A program made the position numbers and the translations under genes. The notes under the pieces are model-generated. The model saw nothing but the letters and a program-made list of their open reading frames with translations, had not been told where the DNA came from and searched no databases. From Actinomycetota bacterium (GTDB lineage: Bacteria; Actinomycetota; Geothermincolia; Geothermincolales; RBG-13-55-18), in the NCBI GenBank assembly GCA_040757835.1, contig JBFLWJ010000011.1, positions 1 through 64,000 on the forward strand: DNA of 64,000 nt. Direction: 5' to 3'. Every line of letters begins with the position of its first letter. The stretch's first letter is position 1. Of this stretch, positions 17,207 to 25,527 are shown piece by piece.

Positions 17207-17917
17207 ATGGGATACTGGGACGATTACATGGGGGACTACGACACCCTCTTCGCCAAGGACCCCATGTATGCCGATGCCATGCGCATCATGATCGAGCTCA
17301 TGGGGGACGCCAACCGCAAGCGCGTCCTCGACCTTGGGTGCGGCTCGGGGACCCTCATCTCCCGCATCACGGAGGAATATCCCGATGCGGAGATATACGG
17401 GGTGGACCCCTCCGAAGTCATGGTCCAGAGGAGTGCGGACAGGTTCAAGGACCAGCCCAACGTGCATGTCGCCATCGGCAACGGGGTGCAGATGCCCATG
17501 CCCCCCGACTACATCCACTGCATGCTATCCAACCTCGCCCTGCATCACGTCAAGCCGGAGGAGAGGGCGGCCTGTGCGTCGGAGATAGCCCGCGTGCTCA
17601 AGCTGGGGGGAAGGTTGGTCTATGCCGATATGTTCTGCGACGTGACCGGCCCCATCGACGATCCAGCGCGTTGCCGCGACATCATCGAGAAGATGGTGGG
17701 CAAATCCCTATACGACCTGGACCACGGCGCCCTGGAGACAGCGCTCCTGCACATCGGGGACATCCCCTCCGTGATCAGGGAAGAGGGGGAGTACTTCACC
17801 ACCGACGCGCTATGGATGGAGCACCTGGCGGCGGCCGGACTGGGCCGCCTCGAGGTCATCCCCGTCCCCCCGCAAGACTTCGGCTACCGCATCATCACCG
17901 GGACGAGGATGACTTAG
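17207..17917 (+). CDS. Class I SAM-dependent methyltransferase
   Basis: A 236-residue Rossmann-fold methyltransferase. Motif I 'VLDLGCGSGTLISRI' is at ~37-51, motif II ends 'IYGVDPSEVM', and 'IHCMLSNLALHHVKPEERAA' gives the motif IV/post-IV pattern of UbiE/Cyclopropane-type small-molecule methyltransferases. Substrate unknown. An upstream in-frame extension exists but is encoded by the palindromic element; the ATG at 17207 follows GGGAGGTGG and is the real start. Possibly co-transcribed with glpD across the element. Confidence 0.85.
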   Translation: MGYWDDYMGDYDTLFAKDPMYADAMRIMIELMGDANRKRVLDLGCGSGTLISRITEEYPDAEIYGVDPSEVMVQRSADRFKDQPNVHVAIGNGVQMPMPPDYIHCMLSNLALHHVKPEERAACASEIARVLKLGGRLVYADMFCDVTGPIDDPARCRDIIEKMVGKSLYDLDHGALETALLHIGDIPSVIREEGEYFTTDALWMEHLAAAGLGRLEVIPVPPQDFGYRIITGTRMT

Positions 17918-18048
17918 GATCTATCTCGCCCGTCTGTAGGATTGCATCGCGCAAGCGACAGCACCTTTACGCTCGGACGCGCATCAAACGCGGGATGCTC
18001 GTTCCTCTCGCAACGACGTACTTTCGCGACACATTCTCTCAGGCAGTG

Positions 18049-19455
18049 CTAGTCTTCGAGGCCCTCCACGCTGCAGCTGCATACCTTCCCCAGCACCTTG
18101 GCCTCGGCGAGGTTCCCGGCGATCACCGGGAGATCGAAGGGGTGAGAGAAGGGCGGGGCATAAGCCAGGTCCAGGAAGGATAAGTCGGTCACGTCCAGCC
18201 CTCCCCTGACCGCGGTTGCCATGATGTCCAGGCGCTTATCCACGGCGGCATGGTGATCGCCGACCGCCTGCGCGCCCAGCACCTTACCGGTGGTCTTTTC
18301 GACCGTGACCCGCATCGCGATGTCGCCCTCACCGCGGTAGTAGCCCGGCCGCGAGGTGTCCTCGACGTCTACGGTGGCGGCATCGAAACCGGCTTCAACA
18401 GCCTCTCTCAGGCTCAGGCCGGTCTTGCCCGCGGTCATGTCGAAGGCCTTGATGATGAACGTCCCCTGGGTGCCGGGAAAATAGGACTCGTTCCCGGCCG
18501 CGGTCTCGGCGGCGACCCGCGCCTGCTTTCGCGCCGTCGAGCCCATGGGCATCCACCCCTCTTTGCCCGAGACCAGGTTATGGGTGGTGGCGCAGTCTCC
18601 GCAGGACAGCACGTCGGGGGCGCTGGTGCGCATGCGTTCATCAACCCGAATGGCCCCCTTCGCGCCCAGGACTATCCCGGCCTTCTCGGCCAGCGCGCTA
18701 GCCGGCCTGATGCCGATGGAAAGGAGGACCATGTCCGTATCAATCTCCGCTCCACCCGCGGCCACCCCGGCGACGGTGCCGCCCCTTTCGTGGATGCCCT
18801 CGAGCGCAGCGCCAAGGTGGAGGGTCACCCCGTTCTTCTCCAGGTGCGCGGCAACCCTGGAGGCGAAGTCCGCATCAAGAGGTGGGAGCACCTGGTCCGC
18901 CAGCTCGACCAGGTGGACCTCCAGCCCCAGCCGCCGCAGGGCCTCGCACATCTCCAGCCCGATGGCCCCCGCGCCGACGATGGCCGCCCGCTGCGGCGCC
19001 CGCAGGTCGATAAAAGACTTCATCTCCAGGGCGTGGGTGATGGAACGCAGAACGAAAACCCCCTCCAGTCCCACGCCGTCTATGGGGGGGACGAAGGGAA
19101 AGGCGCCGGTGCCGATTACCAGCGTGTCGTAGGGGATTGAGGACTCGCTCACCCCCTCCAGGTCCGCCACGCGGATGGTCTTGTTCCCGGTGTCTATCGC
19201 GTTTACGCGGTGGCGCAGGAATACGCGAATGTTGCTGCGGGACTCGAACTCCTCGGGCAGACGCGCCAGCAGCCGGCGCCAGTTGGGACTGTGTCCCCCG
19301 ATAAAATAGGGCAGGCCGCACCCGACGTAGGAGATGAACTCGTCCTGGTCGTAAATCTCGATCTCCGCGTCGGGGCAACAGCGCCGCGCCTTGGCGGCGA
19401 AGGTGGCACCTCCCGCTACCCCACCGATAACGACCAACCTTCTTGCTCCTCCCAT
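18049..19455 (-). CDS. CoA-disulfide reductase-like FAD/NAD(P) oxidoreductase
   Basis: A 468-residue flavoprotein of the pyridine nucleotide-disulfide oxidoreductase class with one active cysteine. FAD motif 'LVVIGGVAGGATFAAKARR' is at the N-terminus, and 'SYVGCGLPYFIGG' (Cys46) matches the single redox Cys of CoA-disulfide reductases and NADH oxidases/persulfide reductases. NAD motif 'AAIVGAGAIGLEMCEALRRLG' and the C-terminal dimerisation domain are complete. It may keep CoA reduced or handle CoA-persulfide. The annotated ATG lies in its own GGGAGGAG; TTG at 19437 (LVVIGG) with that sequence as SD is an equally good start. Divergent from the thiolase gene. Confidence 0.87.
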   Translation of the reverse strand: MGGARRLVVIGGVAGGATFAAKARRCCPDAEIEIYDQDEFISYVGCGLPYFIGGHSPNWRRLLARLPEEFESRSNIRVFLRHRVNAIDTGNKTIRVADLEGVSESSIPYDTLVIGTGAFPFVPPIDGVGLEGVFVLRSITHALEMKSFIDLRAPQRAAIVGAGAIGLEMCEALRRLGLEVHLVELADQVLPPLDADFASRVAAHLEKNGVTLHLGAALEGIHERGGTVAGVAAGGAEIDTDMVLLSIGIRPASALAEKAGIVLGAKGAIRVDERMRTSAPDVLSCGDCATTHNLVSGKEGWMPMGSTARKQARVAAETAAGNESYFPGTQGTFIIKAFDMTAGKTGLSLREAVEAGFDAATVDVEDTSRPGYYRGEGDIAMRVTVEKTTGKVLGAQAVGDHHAAVDKRLDIMATAVRGGLDVTDLSFLDLAYAPPFSHPFDLPVIAGNLAEAKVLGKVCSCSVEGLED

Positions 19456-19473
19456 GGCAGATCACCCTCCCGC

Positions 19474-19502
19474 TGTAAATGGCAAATGGTCAAGTATATA
19501 AT
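19474..19502 (+). promoter_or_regulatory. Putative promoter of the thiolase/DUF35 pair
   Basis: A perfect TATAAT at 19497-19502 lies 17 bp after a weak -35 (TGTAAA, 19474-19479), giving a short leader of about 20 bases before the ATG at 19529. Confidence 0.45.
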
Positions 19503-19528
19503 TCCCCTAGGGAAGAAAGGGAAACCAC

Positions 19529-20713
19529 ATGCGCGAAGCCTACATCGTCGGCGTGGCCATGACCGATATCGGGTGGCACGAACGCGACCCCCACGAGATG
19601 GGAGTGCAGGTGTGCTGCGAAGCGCTGCGCGACGCCGGGCTGGAAGCCTCACGGGTCCAGGGCCTGCTCTCCACCCCCCACGGCTACATGGCCGAGACGC
19701 GCAAGATGGTCACCCAGAGGATGGCCGACTACCTGGGCATCACCTGCGGACTGATGATGGACATCGACAGCGGCGGCAATTCCACCTCCGTTGCCGTGCA
19801 TATCGCCTGCGACCGTATCAGGATGGGCGAGATCGACTCGTGCCTGGTTTTCGCCGCCCAGAGGGAGGCGCCGCCCAAGCAGATAAAGAACGATATCATC
19901 GGCCACTTTCACCTCATCAAGGCCGCCAATTCCCTCTACGATTCCTACCAGGCAGCTTACGGGGTGATCAGTCCGCTGCCCTTCTACGCCATGGCTATTC
20001 AGAGGTACATGTACCTTAACGACATCGCGCCCGAGGACATCGCCAGGGTGGCGGTGCTCCTGCGCGAACACGCCCTCAAGCATCCGCAGGCGGCCTACAA
20101 GGAGCCGCTGACCCTGGAGCGGGTGCTCTCGGACAAGCTCATCTCGCCCCCCATCCACCGCTTCGAGAGTTCGGAGATGCACGACGGGGCGGCGGCGGTG
20201 CTGCTGGTCTCGCGGGAATTGGTGCGCGACCGGGAGAGGGCGGTGCGCGTTGCGGGCATCGCCGAGGCCCACGACCCCACCAGCTTCGTCCCCTACCGGG
20301 GAGAGATCTCCAGGTTCCCCTGTGTGGGGAGGGCCGCACGCGCCGCCCTGGACCGCTGCGGCTACGCCACGGCCGATATCGATGTGGCCGAGGTCTATGG
20401 CGCCTTCGCGGGCATGGAGCCCATGATGTACGAGGAGCTGGGCTTCTTCGCGCCAGGGGAGGCACCCGCCGCCATCCGGGATGGTCGAACCACCCACGGC
20501 GGGGACGTCCTCCTCAACCCCAGCGGAGGCCGGCTCTCCCTGGGACACCCCGCCTATGTCACCCCCCTGCTGGAGTTCACGGAGGTGGTGCGCCAGCTCA
20601 GGGGGGAAGCGGGGGAGCGGCAGAGGCCGGGGGCCGCGGTGGGTCTCGTCCATACCGAGCAGGGCTTCATCAACGGTTCCATCGTCGCCGTCCTCGACCT
20701 GGAGGGTGAGTAG
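19529..20713 (+). CDS. Thiolase-superfamily protein (SCP-x/lipid-transfer type)
   Basis: A 394-residue thiolase-fold protein. It resembles the acetyl-CoA acetyltransferase-like/SCP-x branch that pairs with a DUF35 protein: 'YIVGVAMTDIGWHERDP' at the start, 'DIDSGGNSTSVAVHIACD' where classical thiolases have the nucleophilic Cys (there is no Cys at that place), and C-terminal 'LLNPSGGRLSLGHPAYVT' carrying the active-site His of the GHP motif. The missing nucleophile suggests a non-condensing role such as retro-aldol or acyl-CoA binding, as in steroid-degradation aldolase complexes of this family. Directly followed by the DUF35 gene with zero spacing. Confidence 0.8.
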   Translation: MREAYIVGVAMTDIGWHERDPHEMGVQVCCEALRDAGLEASRVQGLLSTPHGYMAETRKMVTQRMADYLGITCGLMMDIDSGGNSTSVAVHIACDRIRMGEIDSCLVFAAQREAPPKQIKNDIIGHFHLIKAANSLYDSYQAAYGVISPLPFYAMAIQRYMYLNDIAPEDIARVAVLLREHALKHPQAAYKEPLTLERVLSDKLISPPIHRFESSEMHDGAAAVLLVSRELVRDRERAVRVAGIAEAHDPTSFVPYRGEISRFPCVGRAARAALDRCGYATADIDVAEVYGAFAGMEPMMYEELGFFAPGEAPAAIRDGRTTHGGDVLLNPSGGRLSLGHPAYVTPLLEFTEVVRQLRGEAGERQRPGAAVGLVHTEQGFINGSIVAVLDLEGE

Positions 20714-21097
20714 ATGGACACCAGGCCCTACCTGCAGGACCGGGCCGCGGAGGAGTTCTTCTCACTCCTGGAGCGGGGGGAGTTCAAGACCACGCGTTGC
20801 GCCGCCTGTGGCGAGACCCATTGCCCGCCGCGTGTCGTCTGCCCTCACTGCCTGGGCGAGGATATGGAGTGGGTTGACCTGCCGCGCCAGGGCACGCTCG
20901 TCGCCTTCACCCAGCAGACCGACGCCATCCGCTGCCGTATGCCGGACGTCCTGGGCATGGTGGAGCTGGAGGGCATAGGCAACCTCTTCACCCGCATCGA
21001 CGCCCCTTTCGAGGAGCTGAGCATCGGGATGAAGGTCGCCTTTTCCACTTGGACGTCCCCGGACGGCGTGCTGCTCCACCAGTTCCGCCCTGTATAG
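20714..21097 (+). CDS. DUF35 Zn-ribbon/OB-fold protein, partner of the thiolase-like protein
   Basis: A 127-residue protein: N-terminal helix, rubredoxin-like zinc ribbon 'CAACGETHCPPRVVCPHC' (~31-48) and C-terminal OB fold. DUF35 proteins act as obligate partners or acyl-CoA-binding subunits for thiolase-like enzymes, and the gene order here (ATG straight after the upstream stop) supports a two-subunit complex. The TAG stop supplies the first base of palindromic element B. Confidence 0.9.
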   Translation: MDTRPYLQDRAAEEFFSLLERGEFKTTRCAACGETHCPPRVVCPHCLGEDMEWVDLPRQGTLVAFTQQTDAIRCRMPDVLGMVELEGIGNLFTRIDAPFEELSIGMKVAFSTWTSPDGVLLHQFRPV

Positions 21098-21221
21098 GGG
21101 TCAGGTCTTGGATTTTGGATACCAGGGTATCTTAACCGTTTCTCCGCTATTTTGCCCTATCTGAGCAGGATCCATGCACTACTTACCATATTATGGTATC
21201 CAAAATCCAAGACCTGACCCC
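21097..21221. repeat. GGGGTCAG palindromic element, copy B
   Basis: A 125-bp element. Left arm starts at the last base of the DUF35 stop codon (GGGGTCAGGTCTTGGATTTT...), right arm ends at 21221. Arms are a perfect 26-bp inverted repeat; the inner right side carries ACCATATTATGGTATCC like copies C and D. Next gene starts 24 bp downstream. Confidence 0.9.
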
Positions 21222-21245
21222 CTAGATGGATGTTAAACTTCAACT

Positions 21246-22157
21246 ATGATCGAGGAAATCGTTGATGGCCTGTACCTGGTCCACGGCGCCAACCGGGGCC
21301 GTTTCCCCTGGTCCAATTCCGTCCTGGCCGTGGGCGACCGCACCGTCCTCTTCGACACCGGCTGCGGCGCGGAGGCGATAGGGGAGGTCCAGAGTAGCTT
21401 TGATATAGACCTTGTCATCAATTCGCACACCCACCCCGACCATTTCTCAGGCAACCACCTCTTCCGCGGAAGCGAGCTATGGGTGCCGGACATCTTCGCC
21501 CCCATCCTGCCCGACCTAGAGAGGATGTCCCTGCGCCTCGCCGGCGGCGGGGAGCCCGCGCGCGAGTGGCTGCACCTGGTGCGGGACGTACTGGGACACG
21601 TCCCCGTGGAGCCCACCGGCACCTTCTGGGAGGGGGACGTCATCGACCTTGGGAGCATGCGCTTCCGGGCGGTCTATACGCCGGGGCATACCCTTGACCA
21701 CTTCTGTTTCCTGGAAGAGGAGCGCCGGATAGTGCTCTCCTTCGATATCGACCTCACCCCCTTCGGGCCCTGGTACGGGCACGCGGAGTGCGACCTCGAC
21801 CTCTTCTGCGATTCACTCCACCGCGTCCTGGGCCTGCGGCCGGGGATGGTCGTCTCCTCGCACCGCCGCCCTATCCGCGAAGGCATCGAGGAGGAGGTCG
21901 CGGCCTGGAGCGATATCTTCGTGAGCCGCAATGAAAAGATAATGCGCATGCTGGAGGAGGGGCCGGCGACGCCGGAGGGACTGGCCGGGCGGTCGCCGTT
22001 CTACGGCGTGCCGGAAAACAGCTTCGCCCTGGCCCGCTACTTCGAGGCGCGCATGGTCGAGAAGCACCTGGAGCTGCTGGTGCGGCAGGGCCTGGCCACC
22101 AGGCGCGAAGACGGTTCCTATACAAGCGGGGAAGGGCCCGGATCCACCGGGAGCTAG
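21246..22157 (+). CDS. MBL-fold metallo-hydrolase
   Basis: A 303-residue metallo-beta-lactamase-fold enzyme. Metal ligands are visible in 'INSHTHPDHFSGNH' (~59-72), 'VYTPGHTLDHFCFL' and the downstream Asp (FDIDLTPFGPWYG) and His (SSHRRPI). A C-terminal winged-helix-like region follows the catalytic fold, as in the LACTB2/glyoxalase-like branch. Substrate unknown: thioesterase, lactonase or ribonuclease activity are all possible in this group. No SD precedes the ATG, so leaderless translation or an upstream start is possible. Confidence 0.85.
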   Translation: MIEEIVDGLYLVHGANRGRFPWSNSVLAVGDRTVLFDTGCGAEAIGEVQSSFDIDLVINSHTHPDHFSGNHLFRGSELWVPDIFAPILPDLERMSLRLAGGGEPAREWLHLVRDVLGHVPVEPTGTFWEGDVIDLGSMRFRAVYTPGHTLDHFCFLEEERRIVLSFDIDLTPFGPWYGHAECDLDLFCDSLHRVLGLRPGMVVSSHRRPIREGIEEEVAAWSDIFVSRNEKIMRMLEEGPATPEGLAGRSPFYGVPENSFALARYFEARMVEKHLELLVRQGLATRREDGSYTSGEGPGSTGS

Positions 22158-22280
22158 GGATCGAACAGCGCTCTGATTGAATGCCCTGAGCGGGATTTGC
22201 GCACGGAGAATCAGATATCGGTGCCATGCCGCCGCGTACCCGTTGCGGCATTAACAGTTCTGCTCGAAACCCCATTCGTA

Positions 22281-22309
22281 TTGACAGAAACAACGTTATT
22301 GTCTAGAAT
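22281..22309 (+). promoter_or_regulatory. Consensus sigma-70 promoter upstream of the hydrogenase operon
   Basis: TTGACA (22281-22286), exactly 17 bp, then TAGAAT (22304-22309). This is the best promoter match in the window. It would start an mRNA with a leader of about 480 bases before the hydrogenase small subunit. Confidence 0.7.
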
Positions 22310-22650
22310 CACAAACCAAGCAAAGAACCCGTTGGGTTCGTAATAAAGGCTCTCCGAGTCCTCTCGTCCTAAGGCCTAACGGCTATGGCGAAGGACCGAT
22401 AGGGTGCAGATGGAAACGCCTGTGCCTCCCGTGTCTTGGAAAGGAGAGGGATGAAAGAGTATATGGTCATACCTCCATAACCGATTCATGCGGTATGTGC
22501 TGTTAACATCTGGATTATCCGGTATCACCGGGATAATGGAGGGCTTTACGCCAAATCCAGTGTGGTCAGCATGGCCGGGCAATCGCCATCATCGGCAGAA
22601 AGCGTTCCGAGATGACGGCAGGGAAGACAGGTTGAACTGCTGGAGGATTA
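22310..22650 (+). other. Long untranslated leader of the hydrogenase operon
   Basis: About 340 bases without a convincing gene. It contains a nine-codon reading frame (ATG 22451, preceded by AAGGAGAGGG) and several short inverted repeats such as ATCCGGTATCACCGGGAT (about 22517-22534). I could not match it to a known riboswitch class. Confidence 0.4.
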
Positions 22651-22788
22651 ATGAATGCAGCGCCCGAAGAAGGGAATGCGCAGTCCGCTGCGAACTCGGC
22701 TTTTGGAACCCCCCACTTTCCTGGGTCGAAACCTCTCCTTCGGGCGCTACCTATTTGCTATGGATGCAATGTGAGTCTCAGGAGGTGA
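22651..22788 (+). CDS. Possible 45-residue small protein upstream of hydrogenase
   Basis: A short frame starting ATG 22651, six bases after GGAGG (ctggaggattaATG), and ending TGA 22786-22788 inside the SD of the hydrogenase small-subunit gene (AGGAGGTGA). The predicted peptide is Ala/Pro/Asn-rich and ends 'LPICYGCNVSLRR', with a CxxC pair. Its ribosome site and its coupling to the next start make translation plausible. It may be a leader peptide or a small maturation factor. The same DNA contains an inverted repeat (GCGCCCGAAG, 22661-22670, and CTTCGGGCGC, 22739-22748), so an RNA structure is the alternative. Confidence 0.35.
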   Translation: MNAAPEEGNAQSAANSAFGTPHFPGSKPLLRALPICYGCNVSLRR

Positions 22789-22795
22789 ATGGTCA

Positions 22796-23908
22796 ATGGA
22801 AGAAAAGGGAGTAACCAGGCGCCAGTTCATAAAATACGCTGGTGCCACCGCGGCCCTACTGGGCTTGAGCCAGGCCTTGGTCCCCGAGATCGCCCGGGCG
22901 TTGGAGGAGATGGCCGCTTCCGGAAAGCCCCCGGTACTGTGGATCCAGGGGCAGAACTGCACCGGGTGTTCGGTCTCCTTCCTCAACACCAACTATCCAG
23001 ACGCCGCCGAGGTGGTGCTGGATAAACTTTCCGTGCGCTATCAGCCCACGGTTATGGCTGCCGCCGGATACCAGGCTTTCGGCGTGATCGAGGACACCGC
23101 CAAGGAACTCGCGGGCAAGTACGTGCTGGTGGTGGAGGGACCTATCCCCACCGCCGAGGGAGGCGAGTTCTGCACCTTCGGCCTGGAGGAGGGCACCAAA
23201 GACCTCTTGGGCAACAAGGTGCCCAAGGACAAGCCCATCGAGGTATGGATGGAGCAGCTCGTGCCTGGCGCCGCCGCGGTCATCGCCCTGGGTAACTGCG
23301 CTTCCTTCGGCGGCATCCCGGCCGCCAATGCGGAGGTGACCGGCACCACGGCGGTTCTGGACGTGGTCAAGAAGATAGATAAGGACAAGCCGGTCATCAA
23401 CGTCAGCGGATGCCCGTCCCACCCGGACTGGTTTATCGGTACCGTTCTCTATTACCTTCTCAACGGCAAGGTACCCGAACTGGACAGGTACAACCGCCCT
23501 ACCATGTTCTTCGGCAAGCTCATCCACGAGAACTGCGAGAGGAGGGCTTCCTTCGATGCCGGTCTCTTCCTCGAGGACTGGAACGACAACAATCCGGACA
23601 TGAAACTCTGCCTCTTCAAGATGGGCTGCAAGGGTCCGGTAACCTACGCGGACTGCCCGACCCGCCGCTGGAACTCGGCGGTCAACTGGTGCGTTGGCGC
23701 GAACGCTCCATGCCACGGTTGCGCCGAGCCCGCCTTCTACAAGGACCTGTCCCCCCTGTACGAGCCCCTGCCCGATATCAACTTCATGGGTATAAATAAC
23801 GCGGAGACCCTGGGGTGGATCGCGGCCGGCGCAACCGCAGCGGGCATCGTGGGGCATTACCTCTACAAACAGCTGGGCAAGAAAGCACCCGAGGGAGGTG
23901 AGGAGTGA
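22796..23908 (+). CDS. hyaA: [NiFe] hydrogenase small subunit (Tat-exported, membrane-anchored)
   Basis: Electron-transfer subunit with three Fe-S clusters. A twin-arginine signal 'TRRQFIKYAGATAALLGLS' occupies residues 7-25. The proximal-cluster motif 'NCTGCSVSF' has Cys55/Cys58, and 'NVSGCPSHPDW' and the His/Cys region 'HENCERRASFDAG'...'NWCVGANAPCHGCAEPAF' supply the medial and distal clusters. A single C-terminal helix (~340-358) anchors it. This places the enzyme on the outside of the cytoplasmic membrane as a group 1-like uptake hydrogenase. ATG at 22796 follows AGGAGGTGA; a nearby ATG at 22789 is out of frame. Ends overlapping the large-subunit start. Confidence 0.93.
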   Translation: MEEKGVTRRQFIKYAGATAALLGLSQALVPEIARALEEMAASGKPPVLWIQGQNCTGCSVSFLNTNYPDAAEVVLDKLSVRYQPTVMAAAGYQAFGVIEDTAKELAGKYVLVVEGPIPTAEGGEFCTFGLEEGTKDLLGNKVPKDKPIEVWMEQLVPGAAAVIALGNCASFGGIPAANAEVTGTTAVLDVVKKIDKDKPVINVSGCPSHPDWFIGTVLYYLLNGKVPELDRYNRPTMFFGKLIHENCERRASFDAGLFLEDWNDNNPDMKLCLFKMGCKGPVTYADCPTRRWNSAVNWCVGANAPCHGCAEPAFYKDLSPLYEPLPDINFMGINNAETLGWIAAGATAAGIVGHYLYKQLGKKAPEGGEE

Positions 23909-25515
23909 TGGCGCAGATAGTCACCATCGACCCCGTGACCCGAATCGAAGGCCACCTGCGCATCGACGTGGAGGTGGAAGACGGCGTGGTCAAGGACGCC
24001 TGGTCCTCGGGGACCATGTTCCGGGGTATAGAGATGCTCCTCAAGGACAAGCACCCCTGGGACGCACAGCAGGTGACGGAGCGTATCTGCGGCGTATGTC
24101 CCCTGGTGCACGGTACCGCCTCATCCTACAATCTCGACGATGCCATGGGAGTGGAGCTGCCGGACAACGCCAGGCTCATCCGCAATCTCTGCCTGGGAGC
24201 CAACTTCATCCAGTCCCACATCCTGCACTTCTACCACTTGGCAGCGCTTGATTACGTTGACGTCACCGCGGTGCTCAATTACGCGGGGAACAACCCCGGC
24301 CTTAAGGCCTTGAAGGGCAAGATCGCCGGCCTGGCAAAGGCAAACGATCTCTACCCCTTCATGCCGCGTTACGAGTCGGACGACTACGTCAGCGATCCGG
24401 AGGTGGCCACGACCCTGGTGGGCCACTACGTCGAAGCGCTGGAGGCGCGTAAGAAGGCCCAGGAGATGCTGTCCATCTTCTATGGCAGGATGCCCAGCTT
24501 CGTGGGGACCATACCCGGTGGAGTGACCGTGCAACCCACGGTTTCGAACATCGCCGCTTTCCGCTCGCGGCTGGCCGAGCTGAGGTTCTGGATAGACAAC
24601 GTCTACGTTCAGGACATCATGACCGTGGCCGGGGTTCCGGCGTACTCCATCTTCTTCACCGCGGGTGACTCGGGTGGGAATTACCTGGCTTACGGAGGTT
24701 TCGACGAGAACTCCCAAGGCACGGAGAAGTTCCTGCCCAGCGGGTATATACTCGCTAATGGCGTCTCCGCGGTAAAGACTTTCGACGAGCAGCAGATCAT
24801 CGAGTCCGTCAAGCACTCCTGGTACACGGAGGACTGCGAAGGCAGGCAGCCGAGCGATGGTAAGACCGATCCCGATCTTGAGAAGGACGGTGCGTACTCC
24901 TTCCTCAAGGCGCCGCGCTACGAAGGCAAGCCCATGGAGGTCGGCCCCATGGCACGCATGCTGGTGCTGGCCGGCCTGGAGCTCTCGGGAAAGATACCCG
25001 AGAACAAGCAACTGCTCGTCCCGCTCATCAAGCAGCTGGGCCTGGACGCCAAGGTGACCGAACTGGTGACGGCCGGGAAATTCGGCATCCTTCCCCGCCA
25101 TGCCATGCGCGCCCTGGAATGCAAGCTACTCGCGGATCAGATGGACGTATGGCTGGATCAGCTCAAGCCCGGCGAGCCGATCTGGGACCCTAAGGGAAAG
25201 GACATCCCGAGCGATTCGCAGGGGATGGGCCTTGTGGAGGGCCCGCGCGGTGCGCTCGGTCACTGGATCACCATCTCGGGGAAGAAGATCGCCAACTACC
25301 AGTGCGTTGTCCCCACCACCTGGAACGCATCGCCGCGGGACAAGGAAGGGAACCGGGGCCCCATCGAGACTTCTCTGCTGGGCCTTCCCGTCCCCGACCC
25401 GGAGAATCCTATCAACGTCGTCCGCTGCGTGCGGTCTTTCGATCCGTGCCTGGCCTGTGCCATCCATGTGATCCACCCGGAGCATAACGGCGTCAAAGAA
25501 TTCCGCGTCGTCTAA
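23908..25515 (+). CDS. hyaB: [NiFe] hydrogenase large subunit
   Basis: Catalytic subunit holding the Ni-Fe(CN)2CO centre. The four Ni ligands are in 'RICGVCPLVHGTAS' (Cys61, Cys64) and 'DPCLACAIHVIHPEH' (Cys514, Cys517). Fifteen residues follow the conserved His of DPCxxCxxH, the tail normally removed by the maturation protease, and such a protease is encoded at 28728. 535 residues, a little shorter than typical group 1 proteins. Start chosen as ATG 23908, overlapping the small-subunit stop (TGATG) and preceded by GGAGGTGAGGAG. Exported by piggy-back on the small subunit's Tat signal. Confidence 0.95.
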   Translation: MAQIVTIDPVTRIEGHLRIDVEVEDGVVKDAWSSGTMFRGIEMLLKDKHPWDAQQVTERICGVCPLVHGTASSYNLDDAMGVELPDNARLIRNLCLGANFIQSHILHFYHLAALDYVDVTAVLNYAGNNPGLKALKGKIAGLAKANDLYPFMPRYESDDYVSDPEVATTLVGHYVEALEARKKAQEMLSIFYGRMPSFVGTIPGGVTVQPTVSNIAAFRSRLAELRFWIDNVYVQDIMTVAGVPAYSIFFTAGDSGGNYLAYGGFDENSQGTEKFLPSGYILANGVSAVKTFDEQQIIESVKHSWYTEDCEGRQPSDGKTDPDLEKDGAYSFLKAPRYEGKPMEVGPMARMLVLAGLELSGKIPENKQLLVPLIKQLGLDAKVTELVTAGKFGILPRHAMRALECKLLADQMDVWLDQLKPGEPIWDPKGKDIPSDSQGMGLVEGPRGALGHWITISGKKIANYQCVVPTTWNASPRDKEGNRGPIETSLLGLPVPDPENPINVVRCVRSFDPCLACAIHVIHPEHNGVKEFRVV

Positions 25516-25527
25516 GGGGGGATCCGG

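Noticed and set aside
22310..22795. Cobalamin or 6S-type RNA in the hydrogenase leader
   Set aside because: Some stem-loops exist, but the conserved core sequences of these classes are absent; left as an unassigned leader.
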